DNA from: Myxococcales bacterium
Lineage (GTDB): Bacteria; Myxococcota_A; UBA9160; UBA4427
Reading direction: 5' to 3'
DNA length: 41,268 nucleotides
Assembly (NCBI GenBank): GCA_012959865.1
Contig: DUCH01000066.1
Span: 1 to 41,268 of the forward strand
The notes beneath the pieces are model-generated. The model saw nothing but the letters and a program-made list of their open reading frames with translations, searched no databases and was not told the origin of the DNA. Of this stretch, positions 17,264-25,866 are shown in pieces. The first letter of the stretch is position 1, and each line of letters begins with the position of its first letter. The position numbers and the translations under genes are program-made.

Positions 17264-19993
17264 ATGGGCCTCGCGCCAGTTTGTCCCCACACCGAAATCG
17301 GCCACGATGGGGACCTTCAACTCGAGCGCATTCTCCATACCCGTGCGGAGCAACTCGGTGAGCGCCCGGACCTCACCCTCTGCAACTTCGAAAACCAGTT
17401 CGTCGTGCACCTGGAGAATCAGGCGAGCACTGGGCGGCCCATCGCCCAGCCTTGCGTCCACCTCGATCATCGCACGTTTGATGAGGTCGGCGGCCGAGCC
17501 CTGGATGACTGTGTTCACCGCCATGCGCTCGGAGGCTTGCCGCAGAACTCGATTGCGACTACTCAAATCCGGCAGATAACGACGACGACCGAGCAGGGTG
17601 CTCACATAGCCCCGCTCTCCCGCACCGCTGATAGTCGCATCGATAAAGGCGCGTACACCCTGATAGCGCTCGAAATACGCATCGATGGTTTCTTTGGCTT
17701 CTCCCGCAGCGATGCCCAACTGGTTCGCCAGGCCAAAGGCCGATGACCCGTAGATGATGCCGAAATTCACCGCCTTGGCCCGAGCTCGCTGTTCAGTGCT
17801 GACGGCATCGAGTTCCACGCCCCAAACCTCAGCCGCTGTTCGTCGATGTATATCCTCGCCGCTTCGAAACGCATCGATCAGGCTCTCATCCCCGGAATAG
17901 TGGGCCAATATCCGCAATTCCACCTGGGAGTAATCCGCCGCAAGCAGGACCCGGCCCTCCGCGGGGACGAAGGCCTCCCGAATTCGGGCGCCCTCCTCGC
18001 CGCGAATCGGAATATTTTGAACATTCGGGTTAGAAGCGGACATTCGACCCGTGGCCGCGCCCAATTGATGAAAACTGGGATGAATTCGACCGGTCGCTTC
18101 ACAAATGAGGGGCGGAAGCGCATCGACATACGTGCTCATCAACTTGGAGAGCTTTCGGTAGTCGAGGATACGGCCCGGCAATTCGTGGTGAGATCGGAGT
18201 TGCTCGAGCACTCCCTCGGCGGTGGAATAACCCGTCTTCGTCTTTTTGATCACCGGAAGATTGAGTTTCTCGAAGAGAATGACCTGGAGTTGCTTGGTCG
18301 AACTGATCAGAAACTCCTCACCCGCCAGGGCGTAGATCTCCACCCGTAAGCCATCGAGTTTCTGGCTGAATTCCGAGTGTAAGAGGGCCAATTTTTTTTC
18401 ATCGACCCGGACGCCCATGCGCTCCATCCGGCTCAACACCCCGGCAAGGGGCACTTCGACTTCCTGGTACAGTGCCCGCAATCCATCCGCGTCGATCCGC
18501 TTGTTCAATTCGGCGCGAAAACTATGAATCGCCACGGCCTGGCGAGCGGCCCATCCGCCGATGGACTCGACAGCAATCTCCTCGGCAGCAATCGCCTTCG
18601 CGCCCTTCCCCGCCAAATCTTCCCAGCTGTCCACTTCTTTTCTCAGAATTTTGAGCGCCACCGGGCCAACGCCCTGGGCGCTGGCCGGATCGAGCAAAAC
18701 AGCGGCCAGCCCGAGATCATCCACGGGATCCGGGAGCCCCAGCCCGAGTTCTCCCAACGCCGACTGAACCTGCTTGGCGTTGAAAGCACACCACCACCGG
18801 TCGGCGCTCGGCCACGCCTTTTCCAACGTCGCAACCAACACCTCGGAGGACAGCCCCTCTTCGGCGATCAGGCCCTCTGCCGTGATCGGCACATAGAGCG
18901 GGCCCAGATCCCCGTTCGCCATGGCCAACCCCACCAAACGGGCGGTTACCGCGCTGCCCGCACCGCAGACGGGATGAAGCACCACGGGATCGAGTTCGGC
19001 TCCCCCCAGAGCCTCCAACCTTTCCGCCAAAACCGAGACTTCCGTCACGATTTCAACGTTCGCATCGATTCGAGTCGAATCCCCGGCACTCTCCTCCTGG
19101 GTCTTCGCAGTTTCACTCTCCAGACCAAGCCCGGCCAACAGCGTTGTAAAGCCCATCCGCCGGTAGAAAGCCGCGAGCCTTTCGCGATCCGCATCCGCTT
19201 GCACCAGTTCGTCCAATCCCAGGGGCAGAGGCACATCGAAACGCAGAGTCGAAAGTTCCTTGGAAAGCTCCGCCTGGGGCCGCTGTTCGAGTAAAGCCTC
19301 TCGGGCCCTTTTGGCTTTGACCTTGTCGGCATTGTCCAGAAGCGCTTCCAAAGTCCCCCATTCCCCGATCAGTTTCGCCGCCCCCTTTTCCCCGATTCCC
19401 TTCACGCCCGGGATGTTGTCACTTGGATCACCCACCAAAGATCGCAAATCGAGAATTTTGTCCGGAGGCACACCGAAGCGCGCTTCGACCTCGGCCGGGC
19501 CGTAGCGGCGCTGCTTGCCCGAATCGACGAGTTGCACTCGCTCATCGACGAGTTGCATCAAGTCCTTGTCGGTGGAGACAATGCTCACCCAGGCATCTTG
19601 AGGCGTCGCTGCGACAAGAGTCGCGATCACATCGTCGGCTTCGAAATCCGGAACCTCGAGCAGGGGAACGCGAATCGCCTCGAGAAATTCGCGGAGCAAG
19701 GGAATCTGAAGCGATAGGTCTTCGGGTTGGGCGTCCCGGTTGGCCTTATAGCCTTCGAAGAGCCGATTCCTGAAAGTCCCGCCTCGGGGGTCGAAGGCGA
19801 CCGCCACCCACGTGGGCGACTCTTCTCGCAGTATCTTCGTGAGCATATTGGCAAAGCCCAATAGCGCGTTGGTCGGGGTTCCATCGGGCGCTCGCAAGCT
19901 CGCGGGCAGGGCGAAAAAAGCCCGATAGAGCGCATTGGCACCGTCGATGACGACGAGCCGCCGGTCGGGCGATTTTCGAGAGCGTTCAGTCAC
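17261..19993 (-). CDS. polA: DNA polymerase I with inactive 3'-5' exonuclease domain
   Basis: Repair and Okazaki-fragment polymerase, 910 residues. The 5'-3' nuclease domain (about 10-290) has VVIDGANALYRAFFA, AVAFDPRGGTFRN, VPDFEADDVIATL, VSTDKDLMQLV and LVGDPSDNIPGVKGIG. The middle domain (about 310-500) lacks the proofreading carboxylates: the ExoI position reads VVLHPVCGAGSA, ExoII reads AFNAKQVQSAL, ExoIII reads GGWAARQAVAIH. The polymerase domain is intact: motif A LLAADYSQVELRI with D687, motif B RAKAVNFGIIYG, motif C QVHDELVF with D864. The start is GTG 19993; a TACCAT lies 6 nt upstream and no Shine-Dalgarno is seen. It is convergent with dusB. Confidence 0.96.
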   Translation of the reverse strand: MTERSRKSPDRRLVVIDGANALYRAFFALPASLRAPDGTPTNALLGFANMLTKILREESPTWVAVAFDPRGGTFRNRLFEGYKANRDAQPEDLSLQIPLLREFLEAIRVPLLEVPDFEADDVIATLVAATPQDAWVSIVSTDKDLMQLVDERVQLVDSGKQRRYGPAEVEARFGVPPDKILDLRSLVGDPSDNIPGVKGIGEKGAAKLIGEWGTLEALLDNADKVKAKRAREALLEQRPQAELSKELSTLRFDVPLPLGLDELVQADADRERLAAFYRRMGFTTLLAGLGLESETAKTQEESAGDSTRIDANVEIVTEVSVLAERLEALGGAELDPVVLHPVCGAGSAVTARLVGLAMANGDLGPLYVPITAEGLIAEEGLSSEVLVATLEKAWPSADRWWCAFNAKQVQSALGELGLGLPDPVDDLGLAAVLLDPASAQGVGPVALKILRKEVDSWEDLAGKGAKAIAAEEIAVESIGGWAARQAVAIHSFRAELNKRIDADGLRALYQEVEVPLAGVLSRMERMGVRVDEKKLALLHSEFSQKLDGLRVEIYALAGEEFLISSTKQLQVILFEKLNLPVIKKTKTGYSTAEGVLEQLRSHHELPGRILDYRKLSKLMSTYVDALPPLICEATGRIHPSFHQLGAATGRMSASNPNVQNIPIRGEEGARIREAFVPAEGRVLLAADYSQVELRILAHYSGDESLIDAFRSGEDIHRRTAAEVWGVELDAVSTEQRARAKAVNFGIIYGSSAFGLANQLGIAAGEAKETIDAYFERYQGVRAFIDATISGAGERGYVSTLLGRRRYLPDLSSRNRVLRQASERMAVNTVIQGSAADLIKRAMIEVDARLGDGPPSARLILQVHDELVFEVAEGEVRALTELLRTGMENALELKVPIVADFGVGTNWREAH

Positions 19994-19999
19994 GGCCGA

Positions 20000-20005
20000 A
20001 TGGTA
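20000..20005 (-). promoter_or_regulatory. Possible polA -10 box, leaderless arrangement
   Basis: TACCAT on the minus strand ends exactly 6 nt before the GTG start codon of polA, with no Shine-Dalgarno. I could not find a good -35, so this rests on spacing alone. Confidence 0.3.
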
Positions 20006-20034
20006 CCGATTCCCGAGCTGAAAGCATGACGGCG

Positions 20035-20063
20035 TTGACCAACTTCCCTGGGACGTTTAGTTT
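20035..20063 (+). promoter_or_regulatory. Possible promoter of the small membrane protein gene
   Basis: TTGACC (20035-20040), a 17-nt spacer and TAGTTT (20058-20063). The -35 is good (5 of 6) and the -10 weak (3 of 6). The ATG begins 9 nt after the -10. Confidence 0.35.
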
Positions 20064-20072
20064 AACGAGACC

Positions 20073-20372
20073 ATGCCGCCTTCAGCGCCCCCACCGGAGC
20101 CAAAACCAGCGAACCGCAGGCCACCGCCGTTCCGGCCGCGCTTTACCATCGGAATTTTCTATCTCGTTGCCTTCTTCTTCCTTTTCTCGTTTTTGCAGAT
20201 ACTGCCGGACCTCATCGCACTTCTCGAGATGCCCCCGGGTCCCGATCAGAAAGCCGCCGCCGCCGAAGCGGCGCGTTTGCACAGCAGCCCCCTGGTCGCT
20301 TCGCTGCTCGCGCTCTTCGCAACGTCAATCGGGAGCTACTACCGCGTCCTTCCCGGTATGAAGATCGACTGA
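20073..20372 (+). CDS. Small proline-rich membrane protein, unknown function
   Basis: I do not recognise this 99-residue protein. Residues 1-23 are hydrophilic and rich in Pro and Arg (MPPSAPPPEPKPANRRPPPF). A strong hydrophobic segment at about 24-50 (TIGIFYLVAFFFLFSFLQIL) is followed by an acidic/Ala loop and a second hydrophobic segment near 72-90 (SSPLVASLLALFATSIGSYY). Two membrane helices with the Arg-rich N-terminus on the cytosolic side fit the positive-inside rule. It is divergent from polA, sharing a 79-bp gap, and convergent with tetR. A weak site at best precedes the ATG. An overlapping longer frame in another phase (20026-20361) has an arginine/serine composition typical of shadow translation. 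Confidence 0.6.
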   Translation: MPPSAPPPEPKPANRRPPPFRPRFTIGIFYLVAFFFLFSFLQILPDLIALLEMPPGPDQKAAAAEAARLHSSPLVASLLALFATSIGSYYRVLPGMKID

Positions 20373-20410
20373 ATACCCGACGTTTTCAGACTTGAAACGA
20401 AACACCCATC

Positions 20411-20436
20411 GCCCAAGATGCCCCCCTTCCTTGGGC
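20411..20436. terminator. Hairpin between convergent genes
   Basis: GCCCAAG (20411-20417) and CTTGGGC (20430-20436) form a perfect 7-bp stem with a 12-nt loop, in the convergent gap between the small membrane protein gene and tetR. There is no clean T-run, so termination efficiency is uncertain. Confidence 0.35.
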
Positions 20437-20517
20437 TCGGCTAACTGCTCGTTGCCAACGCGTTCACCGAAGCGGCACCTGGCCTCGAAGGGCTCTGGAG
20501 CGACCGGGAGTCGTGCA

Positions 20518-21201
20518 TTACCCGAGGAGGGGAGAACCCGGCGTCGCGAGACCGCGCAAGATATAACGAACTGCGTCGTGAAATACTTGTTCGAGGGGCA
20601 ACCTGCGCAACTCTCGACGCGGACGAATCGCATCCGACTGAATCAACGCATTGGCCGTGGTCCAGAGAATCTGGGCTACCTCCCATGGGTCGCAGTCAAC
20701 CAAATTCCCTTCGTCGATCGCACGCTTCAATGCTGTGCTTAAGATCAAGAGGTTCTGCTCCCAGAGTTGGGATACCGCTTTTACGACCTCTGGGGGCAAC
20801 TCCCCGATCACCGATTGGTTGTCGATGGCCCAAAAAATCTGAAAGTATTCGGGGTGCCGAACCCAATAGTCATAGTAAAAATGACTGAGGCCCTCGACTT
20901 GCTCTATGCCAGATTCGGCGGAGGCGATCGCCTCCTCCATTCGCTGAGTGAATGCGTCGCCGTTATCCGCGAGGACGGCGACGTAGAGGTCGGCTTTGCT
21001 TTCGAAGTAACGATAGAGAGTTCCCTTGGCCACCCCGGCTTTCTCGGCGACCTCGTCGAGATTGGCCACCATGAAGCCATCTCGGAAAAAAACCTCTCGA
21101 GCAGATTCCAATATATGCTGGCGGGATTGGGCCTTTCGTTCGGCCCGGCCGATTTTCTCGACGCTCGAATTCGAATCCGAGTCCTCGTTCTTGTGGCCCA
21201 T
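20518..21201 (-). CDS. TetR family transcriptional regulator
   Basis: Repressor-type DNA-binding protein of 227 residues. The HTH lies near residues 25-70: RQHILESAREVFFRDGF, then LDEVAEKAGVAKGTLYRYFE and SKADLYVAVL. The C-terminal ligand domain begins with IEQVEGLSHFYYDYWVRHPE and shows no diagnostic residues. The ATG 21201 lies 5 bp after the stop of the carbonic anhydrase gene, so it is the last gene of a minus-strand run starting with usp or cysK. The frame is open upstream to 21498 but that extension overlaps the anhydrase gene in another phase and is Arg-rich noise. Targets are unknown; tetR genes at the end of an operon often regulate it. Confidence 0.85.
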   Translation of the reverse strand: MGHKNEDSDSNSSVEKIGRAERKAQSRQHILESAREVFFRDGFMVANLDEVAEKAGVAKGTLYRYFESKADLYVAVLADNGDAFTQRMEEAIASAESGIEQVEGLSHFYYDYWVRHPEYFQIFWAIDNQSVIGELPPEVVKAVSQLWEQNLLILSTALKRAIDEGNLVDCDPWEVAQILWTTANALIQSDAIRPRRELRRLPLEQVFHDAVRYILRGLATPGSPLLG

Positions 21202-21206
21202 CTTTG

Positions 21207-21839
21207 TCAATCTGGACCGTCCCCGGCCCCCGAAATCGGCGCGCCCATAGCCGGCTCTCGGGCGTGCTGCTGCGCCAGTTCGACATAGCCCAAAGTTCGT
21301 TGAATTTGTAACGCGCGCTCTTCGTCTGACAATCGCCGGATTACCCGAGCGGGCACCCCCACGGCAAGCTGACCAGCAGGCACCTTGCTTCCGGGGGTGA
21401 CGACCGCGCCTGCGGCGACAAGCGCGCCCTCGCCTACCTCGGCGCCATCGAGAACCACGGCCCCAATTCCAATGAGTGCGCCCGAACGAATGGTACAACC
21501 GTGTACGACCGCACGGTGGCCAACGGTGACCTCGTCCCCTATCGATGTGCTGAACCGATCACGAGTCACGTGAACCGTCGCCTGATCCTGGATATTCGTT
21601 CGTTTTCCGATTCGAATGCAATGCACGTCGCCGCGCACCACCGCTCCGTACCAGATGCTGGAATCCGGCCCGACCTCCACATCCCCCACAACCGCCGCAC
21701 CCGGGGCAATCCAGGCTGTTGAAGCGATTCGTGGCGTATGGCCGTCGAAACCCAGAATAATGGGTCCGAGGTTTTGAGGCTCCCGGCCGATCCCGTACCT
21801 CAGATCACTTCGGAGCGGCTCGTCGGAACGGGCAACCAT
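21207..21839 (-). CDS. Gamma-carbonic-anhydrase-like hexapeptide-repeat protein (YrdA/PaaY type)
   Basis: Left-handed beta-helix trimer of 210 residues, predicted to bind zinc or another metal. Hexapeptide repeats cover about 40-170 (IAPGAAVVGDVEVGPDSSIW, then VRGDVHCIRIGKRTNIQDQ). The three metal histidines are H90 in ATVHV, and H108 and H113 in VGHRAVVHG, the spacing of the gamma-CA family. The acidic-loop proton shuttle of Cam is absent, as in YrdA and PaaY proteins, so true carbonic anhydrase activity is uncertain. A 40-residue N-terminal leader precedes the helix. The start is ATG 21839; GAGGA 5 nt upstream overlaps the cysK stop. It lies between cysK and tetR. Confidence 0.85.
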   Translation of the reverse strand: MVARSDEPLRSDLRYGIGREPQNLGPIILGFDGHTPRIASTAWIAPGAAVVGDVEVGPDSSIWYGAVVRGDVHCIRIGKRTNIQDQATVHVTRDRFSTSIGDEVTVGHRAVVHGCTIRSGALIGIGAVVLDGAEVGEGALVAAGAVVTPGSKVPAGQLAVGVPARVIRRLSDEERALQIQRTLGYVELAQQHAREPAMGAPISGAGDGPD

Positions 21840-21846
21840 GCAATCC

Positions 21847-22806
21847 TCAGGCCCCGACCTGATCGCTTCCGTCGTAGCGAAGCGAATCGAACAGAACCGT
21901 CTGTACGTAGCGTTCGCCGAAGTCACAGATAATCGTCACAATCATCTTGTTTTCGTTCTCCGGAAGGGCCGCGTACTTGAGTGCCGCCGCAACATTCGCG
22001 CCGGATGAAATCCCACAGAGAATCCCTTCCTCGCGAGCCAGGCGGAGCGCCGTCTCGATGGCTTCTTCGTTCGTAATCGAAATGATTCCGTCGATCTGCG
22101 AACCGTCGAGTACATCGGGAACAAAGCCCGCACCAATTCCCTGAATTTTATGAGGACCCGGCGATCCGCCTGCCAATACCGGGCTGTCGGCGGGCTCCAC
22201 CGCAATGGCCTCGAAGCCCGGCTTCTTGGGCTTGATGAAGCGCGAAACCCCTGTAATTGTCCCTCCGGTTCCGACTCCAGCCACAAACGTATCCACTTTG
22301 CCCTCGGTATCGTTCCAAATTTCGGGACCCGTGGTCTCCATGTGGACTTTCGGGTTTGCGGGATTGCGAAACTGTTGGGGCATGAAGCAATTCGGCAGCA
22401 ACTCCTTGATTTCCATGGCCTTCTCGATGGCGCCCTTCATCCCCTTCGCGCCTTCCGTCAGGACAAGCTTTGCCCCGAATGCCCGCATGGTGACTCGACG
22501 TTCTGGACTCATCGTATCGGGCATGACAATCACACAATCGTACCCCTTGGCCGCGGCGAGAAAACAGAGAGCTATGCCTGTGTTCCCACTTGTGGGCTCG
22601 ACGATTGTCGTCTCCCCCGGCTTGATCAGGCCTTCGTTCTCGGCCGCCTCGATCATCGCAAGACCGATTCGATCCTTTACGCTGTTGCAGGGGTTTCGAC
22701 TCTCGAGCTTGACAACGACATCAGCGGCGAGTCCTTCGTTAAGTCGACCGAGCCGAACCAGGGCAGTCTTTCCGACGAGCTCGGCGAGACTTGAATGAAT
22801 GGCCAT
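21847..22806 (-). CDS. cysK: Cysteine synthase (O-acetylserine sulfhydrylase), CysK type
   Basis: PLP enzyme converting O-acetylserine and sulfide to cysteine; 319 residues, the normal size. [16 protein letters not shown] carries the Schiff-base Lys (K44), [10 protein letters not shown] is the substrate loop, [16 protein letters not shown] binds PLP phosphate, and [12 protein letters not shown] lies near the C-terminus. The C-terminus lacks an obvious CBS domain, which argues against cystathionine beta-synthase. The start is ATG 22806 with AAGGA about 9 nt upstream; a 109-bp gap separates it from truD, so it may have its own promoter. Downstream is a hexapeptide protein of the carbonic anhydrase type, not CysE. 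Confidence 0.93.
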   Translation of the reverse strand: MAIHSSLAELVGKTALVRLGRLNEGLAADVVVKLESRNPCNSVKDRIGLAMIEAAENEGLIKPGETTIVEPTSGNTGIALCFLAAAKGYDCVIVMPDTMSPERRVTMRAFGAKLVLTEGAKGMKGAIEKAMEIKELLPNCFMPQQFRNPANPKVHMETTGPEIWNDTEGKVDTFVAGVGTGGTITGVSRFIKPKKPGFEAIAVEPADSPVLAGGSPGPHKIQGIGAGFVPDVLDGSQIDGIISITNEEAIETALRLAREEGILCGISSGANVAAALKYAALPENENKMIVTIICDFGERYVQTVLFDSLRYDGSDQVGA

Positions 22807-22915
22807 ATAAGGGGATCCTTTCTTCACCGAGGACGTTGGCGGCCATCGATGCCGGAGGCAGAAGCAGGGGGCAAGATAACGCCGTCCCCCCAGGCTTCCA
22901 CCAGCGGAAACCAGT

Positions 22916-23914
22916 TCATCCCCCTCCTTCTTGCAACTCGCCGAAAAGTTCTTCCAGAAGCACCGTGGCGTAGCTCCCGGGCGGAAGGCCAAATTCGAGC
23001 TGGAGAGTTCCCTCTTCGCGGACCAGGGACATCTCCTGGGGGCGAACCCGAAACGGACGCCGGGTGCCGGCGAGACGAATACCCCGGGGAGGCACCAGAT
23101 CCTCGGCCAGGGGAATTTCCATAGAGGCAAAAATTTGAGCCTCCCGCTCGGCCGGAACGCCTAGGGGAGCCTTCATCTTGGTGCCGAAAATCGGACCGGT
23201 AGCACTGATCTCGAAAGCCTTGGCGCGTTCATTTTCCACGCCGGCGTCCTCGACGACAAAGAGCCCCCCGGATTCGACAACTTGAGCCACTTCGCCCTCC
23301 TCCACGGCGTCCAATGGCAGCGGGCGATCGTCCAGCACGCGGTTGAAAACCTCGGACTGCAGGGCCGAAAGCAGGAAACGAGCTTTTCGCCGATCTCGAG
23401 CGACCCTCCTTCCCGCAAGTAGTTCCCGGCCGCCAGCGGCATTGCGCCCGCCGTGGCCGAAACGCTGGGCACCAAACCGATTGGGCATCCCAACGGCCAT
23501 AATCACTCTGAGCGCTTCCCGCGCCTTCGCCTCCAACTCTTCGCCGACTCCCCGAATCCGAATCACGAAGCGATTCCCTCGAAGTTGTCCAGTACGCAGC
23601 TTGTGGGGGTGCCGAATGGCTTCCAAAATTCGAACGCCCTTGAATTCAAGTTTGAGCGCTTCTCGGGGATCGAGGTCCGGAACCGACATCCATTGCGTCG
23701 TCACTGCGGCGCGATCCTTACGGCCCGCGTATCCCACATCCCGGGCCGGCACCCCCGCAGCAGCCGCCAGCTGACGCGCGACCCCATCGCTGGTCAAGAG
23801 GCGCTTCTCGATTCGCAGAAATGTGTGCCCTCCCGAACCCGTCGGATCGTAAAGGGCAATTTCATCGACTCGAAAGTCTTCGGGCTCTGCCCTATAGCGC
23901 GGGATCTCCGCCAC
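22916..23914 (-). CDS. truD: tRNA pseudouridine(13) synthase TruD
   Basis: Makes pseudouridine at tRNA position 13; 332 residues. The N-terminus [20 protein letters not shown] matches the TruD opening. The catalytic Asp is D67 in [15 protein letters not shown]. Further conserved blocks are [40 protein letters not shown], and the TRUD insertion domain in between. The start is set at GTG 23914, 1 nt after the rnhB stop, because family members begin just before the RxEPEDFxV motif; the frame extends to 23986 but that overlaps rnhB. The close spacing implies co-translation with rnhB. Confidence 0.9.
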   Translation of the reverse strand: MAEIPRYRAEPEDFRVDEIALYDPTGSGGHTFLRIEKRLLTSDGVARQLAAAAGVPARDVGYAGRKDRAAVTTQWMSVPDLDPREALKLEFKGVRILEAIRHPHKLRTGQLRGNRFVIRIRGVGEELEAKAREALRVIMAVGMPNRFGAQRFGHGGRNAAGGRELLAGRRVARDRRKARFLLSALQSEVFNRVLDDRPLPLDAVEEGEVAQVVESGGLFVVEDAGVENERAKAFEISATGPIFGTKMKAPLGVPAEREAQIFASMEIPLAEDLVPPRGIRLAGTRRPFRVRPQEMSLVREEGTLQLEFGLPPGSYATVLLEELFGELQEGGG

Positions 23915-23915
23915 G

Positions 23916-24755
23916 CTAAATCTCTCGAGCCGCAGCGACGGGAGCGAACGATTGACGATGGACAGCGCAAGCCCCCAGTCTCCCAAGCGCGCTCATGTGC
24001 TCTGGCGTTCCGTAACCCATATTTCGGCCCAGGCCATAACCCGGATACTCCGCATCGAGCTGCCCCATCAAACGATCGCGGTAGACCTTGGCGACAATGG
24101 ATGCGGCGGCAATCGAACCTTCGATGGCATCGCCATGGACAAGAGCGGTTTGAGGAATGGTCATCCCAGGAATCGTCCGGGCATCCACCATGAACCGGTC
24201 GATCGTAAGCTGTTCCGCCAGCGCAGTTGACGCTCTACGCATTGCCTCCAGCCCAGCCCGATAGATGTTCATTCGGTCGATTTCCACCGGAGAAACCTCG
24301 CCGAGCGCGACACCGAGCGCCTGCTCCCGAATGCTTTTTTCCAGCCTCTCACGGTCGGACCGCGAAACCTTCTTCGAGTCATCGAGGCCCGGCAGTTCGA
24401 CCTTTTCGGGAAGTGCGACAGCTGCCGCGACCACAGGACCCGCCAGGGGGCCAACCCCCACCTCATCGACTCCGGCAACCACCCGGTACCCGTCGGCGTA
24501 GAGTCGCGCCCTGATTTCAAAGAGCGCCTCCACTCGAACGCGATCCGATCGGACCGCGTCAACTTGACGCTGAGCGCGGGTTCCCAAGACACGGGCTCCG
24601 GCTCTCGGATCATGTTGAAGAGCGAGTGCCCACCGAACCACCTGCTCATCGTCCGAGAGAGCATCCAACTCCTCGCGCAAGCGCGACAAGGAGAGCTTCG
24701 ACAGATCGAGCAGCCCTCTATTCGAAGGGGCTGCCCTGTCGTCGCCGGACTTCAA
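23916..24755 (-). CDS. rnhB: Ribonuclease HII with altered GRG motif
   Basis: Removes ribonucleotides from DNA and RNA-DNA hybrids; 279 residues, with an N-terminal domain of about 90 residues as in B. subtilis RnhB. The catalytic acids are D97 and E98 in VAGVDEVG, D191 in MVDARTIPG and probably D209 in HGDA. SIAAASIVAKVYRDRLM, GYGTPEHMSAL and VHRQSFAPV complete the family pattern. The GRG motif that reads the ribonucleotide 2'-OH is GVG here (V101 for Arg), read from the codons GGG GTT GGC. The start at TTG 24755 follows the usp stop by 8 bp and is not certain. It overlaps nothing but abuts truD. Confidence 0.9.
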   Translation of the reverse strand: MKSGDDRAAPSNRGLLDLSKLSLSRLREELDALSDDEQVVRWALALQHDPRAGARVLGTRAQRQVDAVRSDRVRVEALFEIRARLYADGYRVVAGVDEVGVGPLAGPVVAAAVALPEKVELPGLDDSKKVSRSDRERLEKSIREQALGVALGEVSPVEIDRMNIYRAGLEAMRRASTALAEQLTIDRFMVDARTIPGMTIPQTALVHGDAIEGSIAAASIVAKVYRDRLMGQLDAEYPGYGLGRNMGYGTPEHMSALGRLGACAVHRQSFAPVAAAREI

Positions 24756-24763
24756 GCCTACGC

Positions 24764-25585
24764 CTATCGGGCGAGCAGAACGGCTACCGGTGCGGTGCGC
24801 ACGACTGCGGCGGCATTGCTGCCTAGAAAGAATTCGGTGATGCGGTTCCGGCCGAACGCACCCATCACGATGAATCCGGCCCGCACCTCCCGAGCGGTGT
24901 CGACGAGTTTTACGTCGGGACGACCCAGAGTCGACGAGATCTCACGCATGGGCTGGGAGAGGCCGCCGAGCAGTTGCCGAACCTCTTCAAATCGCGCCAC
25001 GGCCCGGCCCTTATCCTTGGAGTCGACGAAAACGTGAACGGGCTCGCCGAGGCTATTGGCCAACTCGACCGTCATGGAGGCCGCGATCCGCGAACCCGGA
25101 GAACCGTCAAATCCCAGAACGATGGGGCCGGATACTGGAGTTCCGAAGGGCACAACGACCGTCGACTTGGAAGTCTTGCGGATAATCGACTCTGCATTTG
25201 CCCCGATCAGAACGCCCTTGCTTTCCGCAAGTCGACCGTCCCTCCCAATGGCCAATAGATCGAAGTTCTGTGCTTTCTCAACGACTCGATCATCGGCACG
25301 CCCCTGGGCAATTTCGCAGCCTGCATCGACGCCCTCGGCGCGAGCTCGTTCCCCAAAACGCGCCGCGATTGCATCGGCACGCGCACGGTGGTAGGCGGCG
25401 AGATTGGCCTCGGGGAACTGAGGCAGGCTCAGTCCCTGGCTGTCAGGAGGACGGATGTTTGCGTCCTCGATCACTGTTATTCCGGCCACTCGACACCGCA
25501 GGCGAGCGGCCAAATTGATTCCCAATCGCTCGGCAGAATTTCCGTCTGCCGAACCGTCCGTCGCTACCAAAATCGTCTCAGTCAT
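24764..25585 (-). CDS. Tandem universal stress protein (two UspA domains)
   Basis: Cytosolic protein of 273 residues with two Usp domains. Domain 1 (1-145) begins ETILVATDGSADGNSAERLG and contains DLLAIGRDGRLAESKG. Domain 2 (148-273) begins GPIVLGFDGSPGSRIAASM and has the complete ATP-binding pattern G-x2-G-x9-G-S in MGAFGRNRITEFFLGS. Domain 1 deviates (GRDGRLAESKGVLIGANAES), so ATP is likely bound mainly by domain 2. The start is ATG 25585 with GAGGA 4 nt upstream; the open frame to 25792 is non-coding by composition. It heads the usp-rnhB-truD run and has a plausible promoter at 25718-25746. Confidence 0.88.
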   Translation of the reverse strand: MTETILVATDGSADGNSAERLGINLAARLRCRVAGITVIEDANIRPPDSQGLSLPQFPEANLAAYHRARADAIAARFGERARAEGVDAGCEIAQGRADDRVVEKAQNFDLLAIGRDGRLAESKGVLIGANAESIIRKTSKSTVVVPFGTPVSGPIVLGFDGSPGSRIAASMTVELANSLGEPVHVFVDSKDKGRAVARFEEVRQLLGGLSQPMREISSTLGRPDVKLVDTAREVRAGFIVMGAFGRNRITEFFLGSNAAAVVRTAPVAVLLAR

Positions 25586-25717
25586 AAGGTCCTCACAGTA
25601 GGCTCGGCACGGCCGACTCGCAGTTGGGTTGATCGGAGAGCTCGGATTGGGCCTGGGGCCATTCCCTACCTCTCTCAGCCATCCCGCGAAAACGATCCCC
25701 CGGGACTTGGTCCCCGT

Positions 25718-25746
25718 AGGATACGGAACCCCGGAGGGAGGTGCAA
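25718..25746 (-). promoter_or_regulatory. Possible usp promoter
   Basis: On the minus strand, TTGCAC (25746-25741), a 17-nt spacer and TATCCT (25723-25718). Both boxes match consensus at 4 of 6 positions. It would give a leader of about 125 nt before the usp ATG. Confidence 0.35.
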
Positions 25747-25866
25747 TTATCGACCGGGCGCGGCCCCTTGGGTTCAAGGCAACCCGCCGCACGGGGGTTT
25801 CAGCCGATCAAGCGCGGCCCAAACACCCGGCCTCTTCGTTCGCCACGAATCGACTTCCCTAGCCGA

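Noticed and set aside
20026-20361. A 111-codon frame overlapping the small membrane protein
   Set aside because: It is out of phase with the hydrophobic frame, Arg/Ser-rich, and lacks a ribosome-binding site. The 20073 frame has clear membrane segments and a promoter.
21202-21498. Extension of TetR by 99 residues at the N-terminus
   Set aside because: It overlaps the carbonic anhydrase gene in another phase, is Arg/Gly-rich, and the TetR fold begins after the ATG at 21201.
25629-25862. A 77-codon plus-strand frame in the gap between usp and the CBS gene
   Set aside because: No ribosome-binding site, mixed composition without domain features, and it runs against the likely usp promoter. It may be chance; I would not annotate it without homologs.
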